A stretch of DNA of 6,749 bases from positions 1 to 6,749 of the forward strand of contig JAITEX010000116.1 of NCBI GenBank assembly GCA_031281765.1. The letters are read 5' to 3'. Below are positions 1 through 5,944 of this stretch, one piece after another; position 1 is the stretch's first letter; each line of letters starts with the position of its first letter. Source of the DNA: Eubacteriales Family XIII. Incertae Sedis bacterium. GTDB taxonomy: Bacteria; Bacillota; Clostridia; Peptostreptococcales; Anaerovoracaceae. The position numbers were made by a program, and so were the translations under genes. Below the pieces are notes generated by a model. That model made no database searches and was not told the origin of the DNA. It worked only from the letters and a program-made list of their open reading frames with translations.

Positions 1-1
1 C

Positions 2-952
2 ACAATGCCCGCGGGCGCGGTGACGCTTGAGGCTGAATTTGATGTTATAGACGTCCCCGTTGCGTACGGGATAGATAACGACTATGGCTACGGCGGAAAA
101 ATAGTCGGCGCGGAGGGCAGCAACTGCGCCGTCCGGGTGAGTGTGACGGGCTACGTCATAGACACCATCAGCGTGGACGGCAAGCGGCTGGACGGCGTGC
201 GGGGTCTGACGAGCTACACGACGACCACCGCGCCGAAGCGAAGTATATTCGCGACCTTCACATACACGGTAAATTTTAATACCCCGGCTAACGGCTCGCT
301 CACTGTTAGTCGGGAAAGCGAGACCATAGAGAGCGGCAGCATAGTATACGCGGGCGAGGTGCTGAAGATAACGGTGACGCCGAACAGCGGCTACGCCTTT
401 AATGCGGCAGCCAGCGTGTTCAGCGGCTTGACGCGTGACGGAACCACAAACAATTATACCGTCACAGCAGGGCGTGAGACACCGCCGAGCGTGACGGCGG
501 TATTCCGGGCGATTACCTCTGCTGATACCACCACCCCGGTCACGCCGACGCCCCCGGAGGAACCCACGACCGTATCTGACAGCGATGAGGGGACCTGGGA
601 ACAGGAGGACGGCGCGTGGAAGTACATAGTGGACGGCGAGGCCGCTACCGGCTGGATACAGGATGATGGCACTTGGTATTACCTTGCGCCGGACGGCATT
701 ATGGAGACCGGCTGGGTGAAGGACGAGGGCGCCTGGTACTACCTTGCCCCAAGCGGCGCTATGAAGACCGGCTGGGTGAAGGACAAGGGCGCCTGGTACT
801 ACCTTGCCCCAAACGGCGCTATGAAGACCGGCTGGGTGAAGGACAAGAACACGTGGTACTATCTGAACGCCTCCGGCAAGATGCTGACGGGCGCTCAGAA
901 GATAGGCAACAGCATCTACACATTCCGTTCAAACGGAGCGTGGGTCACGTAA
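2..952 (+). CDS. Surface protein with choline-binding-type repeats, 5'-partial
   Basis: This is the C-terminal part of a secreted or surface-attached protein. The frame is open to the left edge. The first ATG (position 5) is probably internal, because MPAGAVTLEAEF resembles the end of an InlB B-repeat-like (MPAGxVTxTAxF) domain. Counting from that ATG, residues about 88-168 form a beta-rich unit of the same kind (NFNTPANGSLT to SVTAVF). A Thr/Pro/Glu linker follows at about 169-192. About 193-315 are five 20-residue repeats (GWVKDKGAWYYLAPNG type), the aromatic Trp/Tyr pattern of cell-wall or choline-binding repeats (Glucan-binding/CW_binding_1 family). Such repeats hold proteins non-covalently to teichoic acid or other glycans. 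The catalytic or adhesive part, if there is one, lies upstream. Whether the ligand is choline cannot be told. A terminator follows the stop. Confidence 0.85.
   Translation, partial: TMPAGAVTLEAEFDVIDVPVAYGIDNDYGYGGKIVGAEGSNCAVRVSVTGYVIDTISVDGKRLDGVRGLTSYTTTTAPKRSIFATFTYTVNFNTPANGSLTVSRESETIESGSIVYAGEVLKITVTPNSGYAFNAAASVFSGLTRDGTTNNYTVTAGRETPPSVTAVFRAITSADTTTPVTPTPPEEPTTVSDSDEGTWEQEDGAWKYIVDGEAATGWIQDDGTWYYLAPDGIMETGWVKDEGAWYYLAPSGAMKTGWVKDKGAWYYLAPNGAMKTGWVKDKNTWYYLNASGKMLTGAQKIGNSIYTFRSNGAWVT
601..900 (+). repeat. 60-bp coding tandem repeats (cell-wall-binding units)
   Basis: Five consecutive 60-bp units start at 601, 661, 721, 781 and 841. Units 721-780 and 781-840 differ at only two positions (58/60 identical); the first and last are more diverged. 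They encode the 20-residue Trp-Tyr-Tyr cell-wall-binding units. The near-identity of the two central units points to recent duplication or gene conversion. Confidence 0.9.
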
Positions 953-1019
953 AGCCGCAAACAGAAAGCAGCATACGGAACGGTTTCCGTGATACTGCGA
1001 AGTGAAACAAAATGAGCTA

Positions 1020-1077
1020 TACCGGGCACTCGGCGGCGTGGGAAAAACTCACCGCCGGACGCCCGGTACGCTTTTTT
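1020..1077 (+). terminator. Intrinsic terminator after the surface protein gene
   Basis: The outer arms TACCGGGC (1020-1027) and GCCCGGTA (1061-1068) are perfectly complementary. After a small internal loop, CGGCG (1031-1035) pairs with CGCCG (1053-1057). Past a two-base bulge, GTGGG (1038-1042) pairs with CTCAC (1048-1052) with one G-T wobble, around an AAAAA loop. Six T residues follow at 1072-1077. It sits 68 bases after the surface protein stop and separates that gene from the next one. Confidence 0.9.
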
Positions 1078-1160
1078 CTGCAACCTCCTCCAAATTACCC
1101 AATCAAATTCAAATTCCATTATAAACACTTCTATATTTTTCCATATTCCGCAACACGTCA

Positions 1161-1189
1161 TTGCGAGTGGAGATTTTTTGGTATAAAAT
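1161..1189 (+). promoter_or_regulatory. Candidate sigma70-type promoter for the 1220 gene
   Basis: TTGCGA (1161-1166) and TAAAAT (1184-1189) are separated by 17 bases, within an AT-rich stretch just downstream of the terminator. The -35 box matches 4 of 6 and the -10 box 5 of 6 consensus positions. Transcription would begin near 1196, leaving a short leader that contains the GGAGG at 1210-1214. Confidence 0.5.
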
Positions 1190-1219
1190 TTGAGGACGGG
1201 ATACATGACGGAGGGTACT

Positions 1220-1774
1220 ATGAAACTGCTGCGCAAAAATATCGAAACGGCTGAGGCCATAGACGCGATGATTCAGACGGCGGAACGGAACGCGGAGAAG
1301 CTGTGGCCGAAGACCCGCAAACTGTTTGAACGCGCAAAAACGGGTATGGCAAATGAGGACGAAGCGAAGCGGGCGTGGCTTACGGCCGTCATCGCGGCCG
1401 ACACCTACCTTATGGGCGAATCGCGGAATATGTCGCGGGCCGAACTGACGAATGTCCACGCGGCGCTTGACGCCCGTTTCGCGGGCGGCGCGGACGCGGA
1501 CCGCTACGAGTATTTCCGCGGCCTCGTACTCTATTCACTCTCGGACCCTGACGCCGCGGCGTCGGGAAAACTCTATCCGCTTGTGAGCGGGCTCCTCAAT
1601 GTACTGCATTCCGGCTTCGACGCGGCGATAAAAATCGATGAGGAGGGGGACCCCGACGCGCTATCCGCCGCCTACCCCGCTCTTTTGCGCGACATCGGCG
1701 TCATATTCTCTCTGCAGCTCATCGCGTGGCGGCACGTCTTTGAAAATTACAAAGTGACGTTTACGGCGGTGTGA
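1220..1774 (+). CDS. Hypothetical helical cytosolic protein, 184 aa
   Basis: I do not recognise the family. The protein has no signal peptide and no obvious membrane segment. It looks mainly alpha-helical, with a charged N-terminal half (KLLRKNIETAEAIDAMIQ..., KTRKLFERAK) and a more hydrophobic C-terminal helix (IGVIFSLQLIAWRHVF). Clusters such as WPKTRKLF, ADRYEYFRGLVLYSL and GKLYPLVSGLLNVL could serve as search seeds. I chose ATG 1220 because GGAGG (1210-1214) lies 5 bases upstream. ATG 1205 in the same frame (GAGG at 1192-1195) is the alternative, and a TTG at 1190 is unlikely. Base composition matches the host genes, so nothing suggests recent transfer. It appears to be transcribed alone, between a terminator and the hppA promoter. 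Its function is unknown. Confidence 0.75.
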   Translation: MKLLRKNIETAEAIDAMIQTAERNAEKLWPKTRKLFERAKTGMANEDEAKRAWLTAVIAADTYLMGESRNMSRAELTNVHAALDARFAGGADADRYEYFRGLVLYSLSDPDAAASGKLYPLVSGLLNVLHSGFDAAIKIDEEGDPDALSAAYPALLRDIGVIFSLQLIAWRHVFENYKVTFTAV

Positions 1775-1850
1775 CCGGCCCGGGCGCCGCGCGCGCGAAC
1801 AAACCTCGACCCCGTGTTGTTTTCTTCATAAAATAACGCCGAATTTAGTG

Positions 1851-1879
1851 TTTACTTCGATTTTAATTATCGATATAAT
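1851..1879 (+). promoter_or_regulatory. sigma70-type promoter for hppA
   Basis: TTTACT (1851-1856), a 17-base spacer and a perfect TATAAT (1874-1879) lie in an AT-rich intergenic region. Transcription would begin near 1886, about 50 bases before the hppA start. Before the insertion this promoter would also have driven the helicase gene directly downstream of hppA. Confidence 0.8.
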
Positions 1880-1922
1880 GGTGTAGACAAAAGTTACGTA
1901 TTGGTACATCAACGAGGGAATG

Positions 1923-1928
1923 AAAGGA
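1923..1928 (+). promoter_or_regulatory. Ribosome binding site deciding the hppA start
   Basis: AAAGGA at 1923-1928 is followed by 6 bases and then GTG at 1935, a good Shine-Dalgarno distance. The upstream in-frame ATG at 1920 has only GAGGG ending one base before it, which is too close to work. This favours GTG 1935. Confidence 0.55.
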
Positions 1929-1934
1929 ACGAAA

Positions 1935-4385
1935 GTGAAAAGAATTTTGTTTATTGCCGGTTTGATCTGGCTATCAGCGCTGCCCGGCTTCGCGTTTGCG
2001 AGCGAGGCGGATCTGGTCCTACCCGAATTTACATCGCTTCAATTCAGGCTATTGCTTGTCGGCATCGCAGTCTGTATTGCGGGATTCGTATTCGGGCTCT
2101 TGCAATATCGCAAGGTCAAGAAGATACGCGCACACAAATCCATGCTCGACGTAGCGGGCACGATTTACGAAACGTGCAAGACGTATCTGCTGCAACAGGG
2201 GAAATTTCTCGGCATTCTGCTTGCCTTTATCGGCGTCTGCATCATATTTTATTTTGGCATACTTGACAAGCTGCCGCCGGGGAACGTACTGCTTATCCTG
2301 CTCTGGGCGATTCTCGGGATAGCCGGTTCCTACACGGTCGCGTGGTACGGAATCAGGATGAACACGGTCGCGAACAGCCGCATGGCCTTCGCTTCGCTCG
2401 AGAACAAACCGCTGAAACTGCTGCATATCCCGCTGAAGGCCGGCATCAGCATCGGCGTGCTGCTCATCTGCATGGAGCTCATCATGATGCTCATCATCCT
2501 GCTGTTCCTGCCGAAGGACATCGCGGGCGCCTGCTTTATCGGCTTCGCCATCGGCGAGTCGCTCGGCGCTTCGGCGCTGAGGATCGCGGGCGGCATCTTC
2601 ACGAAAATCGCGGACATCGGCGCGGACCTTATGAAAATCGTCTTTAAAATCGAAGAGGACGATCCGCGGAACCCCGGCGTTATCGCTGACTGCACGGGCG
2701 ACAACGCGGGCGACAGCGTCGGCCCCACGGCTGATGGTTTCGAGACCTACGGCGTCACGGGCGTCGCGCTCATCTCGTTCATCGTGCTTTCGGTCGAGCC
2801 GAAGGTCCAGGCGCTGCTGCTGACCTGGATATTCGTGATGCGCATACTCATGATTATCACCTCGGTTATTTCCTACTATATTAATAATGCCATTACGAAC
2901 GCGAGATTCGGGAATGTCGAACGCCTCGATTTCGAAAAACCGCTCACCTCGCTCGTATGGATCACGTCCCTGCTCTCCATCGCGGTGACATTCGTCGTCA
3001 GTTATACGCTTATCGGCCCGGATTCCGAAGTCGGCGCGTACGGCGAAAATATGTGGCTCTGGCTTTCCATTATTATCAGCTGCGGCACGATAGGCGGCGC
3101 GCTCATACCGGAATTCACGAAGATATTCACGAGCCCGAAATCCAAGCACGTGAAAGAGGTCGTGAACACCTCGAAGGAAGGCGGCCCGTCGCTGAACATC
3201 CTCTCCGGGCTTATCGCCGGAAACTTCAGCGCGTTCTGGCTCGGCATGGTGTTCTTCGTGCTCATGTTTATCGCCTACGCCGCAAGCAATATGCTGGCGG
3301 TGGACATCATGAGCTATCACAGCATTTTCGCCTTCGGCCTCGTGGCTTTCGGCTTCCTCGGCATGGGGCCCGTCACTATCGCGGTCGACAGCTACGGCCC
3401 GGTGACGGACAACGCCCAATCCATCTACGAACTCTCGCTCATCGAACAGCGTGAGGGCGTGAAGGAAGAAATCGAAAAGGACTACGGCTTCAAGCCGGAT
3501 TTCGAAATCGCGAAGTACTACCTCGAAGCGAACGACGGCGCGGGAAATACGTTCAAGGCGACGGCAAAGCCCGTGCTTATCGGCACGGCGGTGGTCGGCG
3601 CGACGACGATGATATTCTCGCTCATCCTTGTTATCGGAAAGGTGACCGGCGTAGAGCCGGAGATGATTTTGAACCTGTTGAACCCGTTCACGATACTCGG
3701 CTTTATCTGCGGCGGCGCGACCATCTTCTGGTTTAGCGGCGCGTCAACGCAGGCGGTCAGCGCGGGCGCGTACAAGGCGGTCGAATACATCAAACAGAAC
3801 ATATCGCTCGATGAGAATGCGGACCTTACGGCCTCGACGGAAAAGTCAAAAGAAGTCGTCAAGATATGTACGCAGTACGCGCAACGCGGCATGCTGAATA
3901 TCTTCGTCGCGGTCTTCTGCTTCACCCTCGCCTACGCCTTCTTCTCGGCGCCGGGCGAATCGAACCAGCCCTTGGCTTTCTTTATCTCGTACTTGATTTC
4001 GATAGCCGTCATCGGGCTGTTCCAGGCCGTCTTTATGGCGAACGCCGGCGGCAGCTGGGACAACGCGAAAAAGGTCGTCGAAGTTGACCTGAAGATGAAG
4101 GGCACGGAACTGCACGACGCGACCATCGTCGGCGATACGGTCGGCGACCCGTTCAAGGACACGACATCCGTCGCGCTGAACCCCATCATCAAATTCACGA
4201 CGCTCTTCGGTATGCTCGCGATGGAAATCGCCATTACGGACGCTTTCTCCAAGGCCGCGCCCTATGTCGGGGCCGTGTTCCTTGCGATTGCCCTCGTCTT
4301 TGTATGGCGCTCCTTCTTCACGATGCGCATCAAGAAAGACCCTGCCGAAGAACTCGCACAGGAAGGAAAGGATAGCGTCGCGTGA
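1935..4385 (+). CDS. hppA: Membrane-bound proton-translocating pyrophosphatase
   Basis: This integral membrane pump hydrolyses pyrophosphate and moves ions, most likely H+, out of the cytoplasm. From GTG 1935 it has 816 aa; in-frame ATG 1920 would give 821. It opens with a signal-like segment (KRILFIAGLIWLSALPGFAFA), and many membrane spans follow. The substrate and Mg-binding motifs are present: DIGADLMK (about 227-234), EDDPRNPG, GDNAGDSVG (255-263), GPVTDNAQ, NAGGSWDNAKK (703-713) and GDTVGDPFKDT (733-743). In GNTFKATAK, Lys541 stands at the position where lysine confers K+ independence in this family. The CTGDNAGDSVGPTADGFETYG-type motif and the FWFSGASTQAV segment differ from canonical plant or Rhodospirillum enzymes. 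They fit the divergent Na+-inhibited H+-PPase group, which is inference. Its stop codon overlaps the original helicase start, so the two genes formed an operon. Confidence 0.95.
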   Translation: MKRILFIAGLIWLSALPGFAFASEADLVLPEFTSLQFRLLLVGIAVCIAGFVFGLLQYRKVKKIRAHKSMLDVAGTIYETCKTYLLQQGKFLGILLAFIGVCIIFYFGILDKLPPGNVLLILLWAILGIAGSYTVAWYGIRMNTVANSRMAFASLENKPLKLLHIPLKAGISIGVLLICMELIMMLIILLFLPKDIAGACFIGFAIGESLGASALRIAGGIFTKIADIGADLMKIVFKIEEDDPRNPGVIADCTGDNAGDSVGPTADGFETYGVTGVALISFIVLSVEPKVQALLLTWIFVMRILMIITSVISYYINNAITNARFGNVERLDFEKPLTSLVWITSLLSIAVTFVVSYTLIGPDSEVGAYGENMWLWLSIIISCGTIGGALIPEFTKIFTSPKSKHVKEVVNTSKEGGPSLNILSGLIAGNFSAFWLGMVFFVLMFIAYAASNMLAVDIMSYHSIFAFGLVAFGFLGMGPVTIAVDSYGPVTDNAQSIYELSLIEQREGVKEEIEKDYGFKPDFEIAKYYLEANDGAGNTFKATAKPVLIGTAVVGATTMIFSLILVIGKVTGVEPEMILNLLNPFTILGFICGGATIFWFSGASTQAVSAGAYKAVEYIKQNISLDENADLTASTEKSKEVVKICTQYAQRGMLNIFVAVFCFTLAYAFFSAPGESNQPLAFFISYLISIAVIGLFQAVFMANAGGSWDNAKKVVEVDLKMKGTELHDATIVGDTVGDPFKDTTSVALNPIIKFTTLFGMLAMEIAITDAFSKAAPYVGAVFLAIALVFVWRSFFTMRIKKDPAEELAQEGKDSVA

Positions 4386-4495
4386 CACCACATACGATAG
4401 ACGCGCTGAACAAATTGAACACCGAACAAAAGGAGGCCGCCCTGCATACGGACGGCCCCCTTTTGATATTGGCCGGCGCGGGCAGCGGCGCGTAA
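4382..4495 (+). pseudogene. Truncated 5' end of the PcrA/UvrD helicase gene
   Basis: GTG 4382 overlaps the hppA stop (GTGA, 4382-4385), with AAAGGA (4367-4372) 9 bases upstream, so translation is probably coupled to hppA. The 37-residue frame (MTPHTIDALNKL..., then LNTEQKEAALH and AGAGSG) is the helicase N-terminus with its Q motif. It stops at GSG-Ala followed by in-frame tandem stops TAA TGA (4493-4498), exactly where Walker A should continue with Lys-Thr. Sequence after 4489 no longer matches the intact copy at 6046. The remnant lacks every catalytic residue, yet its initiation signals are intact, so a short peptide may still be made. I infer it is the original start of the gene. Confidence 0.9.
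4400..4489 (+). repeat. Left copy of the 90-bp target duplication
   Basis: These 90 bases match 5956-6045 at 89 positions, at an offset of 1556. The single difference is G at 4408 against C at 5964, a silent Leu codon change. The repeat begins at the GAC codon of Asp-Ala-Leu-Asn and ends on the GGC codon before the Walker A lysine. Outside these limits the two copies diverge at once. Confidence 0.97.
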
Positions 4496-4509
4496 TGACT
4501 ATGATTTTC

Positions 4510-4545
4510 ACCGGCATACGCGGCTATGAAACTGCGTATGCCGGT
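4510..4545 (+). repeat. 12-bp perfect inverted repeat near the left end of the insert
   Basis: ACCGGCATACGC (4510-4521) and GCGTATGCCGGT (4534-4545) are exact reverse complements around a 12-base loop. The palindrome starts 20 bases inside the left junction. Five T residues at 4556-4560 lie 10 bases after the stem, too far for a textbook terminator, though it could still end or weaken hppA transcripts before the insert's own promoter. A protein or recombinase binding site is an alternative. Confidence 0.85.
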
Positions 4546-4577
4546 TGTATCTAAGTTTTTCGACCATAGAGGCCAAA

Positions 4578-4607
4578 TATCTGAATGTATCTGATAATAT
4601 CTAAAAA
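4578..4607 (+). repeat. Three 10-bp-period TATCT repeats
   Basis: Three consecutive 10-base units begin with TATCT: TATCTGAATG (4578), TATCTGATAA (4588) and TATCTAAAAA (4598). A further TATCTAA occurs at 4548-4554. The one-helical-turn spacing upstream of the protease promoter suggests a regulator binding array, but chance in an AT-rich stretch is possible. Confidence 0.5.
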
Positions 4608-4709
4608 AAAATCCCCAGAAAGGCTTGTTTTCGACCGGGAATAGGCGTAATAGAATCGTATAAGGAATATCCAAACAAAATTATAGGACAGCATACAAGA
4701 AACGTTTTC

Positions 4710-4740
4710 TTGGAATTTTATCGTAATAGTATGCTATACT
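4710..4740 (+). promoter_or_regulatory. Extended -10 promoter of the inserted module
   Basis: TGC followed directly by TATACT (4732-4740) forms an extended -10 element. A weak TTGGAA (4710-4715) sits 19 bases upstream as a possible -35. Transcription would start near 4747, about 29 bases before the protease ATG. The module therefore carries its own promoter, which may now also serve the downstream helicase. Confidence 0.7.
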
Positions 4741-4775
4741 CTATTTATATAACTAACGAAATACAGAGGATCATT

Positions 4776-5765
4776 ATGCCAAATTGGAGCGAAATACTAA
4801 ACGAAGTGAATGGATTGATAGCGTCAGGACGAGGTGATGCTATTGATGTTGTCCGGCGTAAATATCTAAAAAATCTTTCTACGATAACAGGTCGCAATAC
4901 AATTGCGTATTACTCCGGATTTCTGAACAATATAAATATTGAAGAAACTAGTATTACTGACGTGGACAAAAATGGGTTTATGACAGTAATAAATAAGCTG
5001 GACAGAAACAAAGGGCTTGATTTGCTTCTGCACACTCCAGGCGGTGATTTGGCAGCAACGGAATCGCTCGTGGAATATTTGCGATCCATGTTCGGAAATA
5101 ATATCAGGGCAATTATTCCCCAGATTGCTATGTCAGCGGGTTCGATGATTGCTTGTTCCTGCAACTCAATTGTTATGGGGAAGCAGTCTAGCATTGGACC
5201 AATTGATCCGCAGATGAGAGGAATTCCCGCAACAGGCGTAATTGAAGAATTTGAACGAGCTAAAACCGAAGTCGCAAAAAATCCGAAGTGTATTCCGCTT
5301 TGGCAAGTCATTATTGGAAAGTACCACCCGACGTTTATTGGTGAATGTGAAAAGGCTATTGAATGGTCGAAAGAAATCGTGACCAAATGGCTTATATCCA
5401 ATATGCTTGAAAGTGATGACAATCGTGAAACCATAGCAGCGAATATCGTCAATTATTTGAGCGATCATAGTGAAATGAAGGCACATGCACGTCATATCGG
5501 CATAGATGATTGTGAAAAAATCGGCTTAAGAATTGAACACTTGGAAACACTAAACAAGTCCAACGATTTGCAAGACGCGGTGCTTAGCGTTCATCATGCA
5601 TATATGATTACGTTTTCAAGCTCTGCGGCTATTAAGATTACTGAAAACCAAGATGGTGTAGCCATGCTCATCAATAAAAGTGTAAACGCGCCTGTCGCAC
5701 CACAGCAGCTAATGCCGCTCCAAATACCTATACAGTTTCCATTCCAAACGCCACCGCAAAAATGA
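4776..5765 (+). CDS. SDH-family serine protease, ClpP/SppA-like fold
   Basis: This predicted cytosolic peptidase of 329 aa resembles the SDH proteinase family (SDH_sah), relatives of ClpP and SppA with a crotonase-type fold. Visible signs are LLLHTPGGD (83-91), matching the glycine loop that forms the oxyanion hole, then IAMSAGSMIA (117-126) with Ser120 as the likely nucleophile, then SSIGPIDPQ (138-146) behind it. A His/Asp-rich stretch (HARHIGIDD, 237-245) could supply another catalytic residue; I cannot assign the full catalytic set. There is no signal peptide or membrane span. The tail (about 304-329) is rich in Pro and Gln. I chose ATG 4776 because AGAGGA (4765-4770) lies 5 bases upstream; the in-frame TTG at 4710 precedes the promoter -10. 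Its substrate is unknown. It is the first gene of the insert and abuts the small gene. Confidence 0.85.
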   Translation: MPNWSEILNEVNGLIASGRGDAIDVVRRKYLKNLSTITGRNTIAYYSGFLNNINIEETSITDVDKNGFMTVINKLDRNKGLDLLLHTPGGDLAATESLVEYLRSMFGNNIRAIIPQIAMSAGSMIACSCNSIVMGKQSSIGPIDPQMRGIPATGVIEEFERAKTEVAKNPKCIPLWQVIIGKYHPTFIGECEKAIEWSKEIVTKWLISNMLESDDNRETIAANIVNYLSDHSEMKAHARHIGIDDCEKIGLRIEHLETLNKSNDLQDAVLSVHHAYMITFSSSAAIKITENQDGVAMLINKSVNAPVAPQQLMPLQIPIQFPFQTPPQK

Positions 5766-5779
5766 GAGAGGAAAGCATT

Positions 5780-5944
5780 ATGGACAAAGAAATTCAAGAA
5801 TTATTCGAAACATTAAATATTGCCACAAAGGATGAAGATGCTTATTCCAAGGCTTACGAAATAAGTACGCCCTTTGAAAAATGTGGGATTACGATTAATA
5901 TTCCAACGACTGTAGGGAGTTCGACTATTATTCAAACAAAATGA
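5780..5944 (+). CDS. Small 54-aa protein, partner gene of the protease
   Basis: I do not recognise this protein. It has an acidic N-terminal helix (MDKEIQELFETLN), a middle DEDAYSKAYEIS segment, and a C-terminal half with beta-like ITINIP and a GSSTIIQTK end. It has one Cys and no membrane segment. ATG 5780 has AGAGGA (5767-5772) 7 bases upstream, nearly the same initiation context as the protease gene. ATG 5762 in the same frame would overlap the protease stop (ATGA) and add six residues. Its own stop overlaps the helicase ATG. The tight linkage suggests it works with the protease, as inhibitor, substrate or adaptor, but that is inference. The shared initiation signals and the absence of in-frame stops support it as a real gene. 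Confidence 0.65.
   Translation: MDKEIQELFETLNIATKDEDAYSKAYEISTPFEKCGITINIPTTVGSSTIIQTK

Noticed and set aside
5..7. ATG at 5 as the start of the surface protein
   Set aside because: The frame is open to the left edge and the first residues look like the end of an upstream domain; no ribosome site can be judged.
601..900. CRISPR-like array of regular repeats
   Set aside because: The 60-bp units have no separate spacers and encode recognisable cell-wall-binding repeats in frame.
673..1005. Second + frame over the repeat region
   Set aside because: It is a frame-shifted reading of the 60-bp repeats, which stay open in more than one frame; no independent signal.
1775..1800. GC-rich palindromic stretch after the 1220 gene as a terminator
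   Set aside because: Only short arms can pair, and no T run follows closely; transcription might end here but the sequence does not show it.
2049..3419. Long minus-strand open frame (456 codons) opposite hppA
   Set aside because: It is a composition shadow of the GC-rich hppA gene: the product is a run of Arg, Asp, Glu and His without domains, while the + strand frame has all pyrophosphatase motifs.
4496..4510. ATGACTATGATT resembling the start of lacZ-alpha (cloning vector)
   Set aside because: The resemblance ends after a few bases; the 19-codon frame from 4496 ends at 4554 and shows no vector sequence.
4534..4560. Integron attC-type site at the palindrome
   Set aside because: The bases beside the stem do not fit the GTTRRRY / RYYYAAC core sites, and no integrase is present.
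4710..4712. TTG at 4710 as the protease start
   Set aside because: It lies upstream of the TATACT -10 element, and ATG 4776 has a well-placed AGAGGA.
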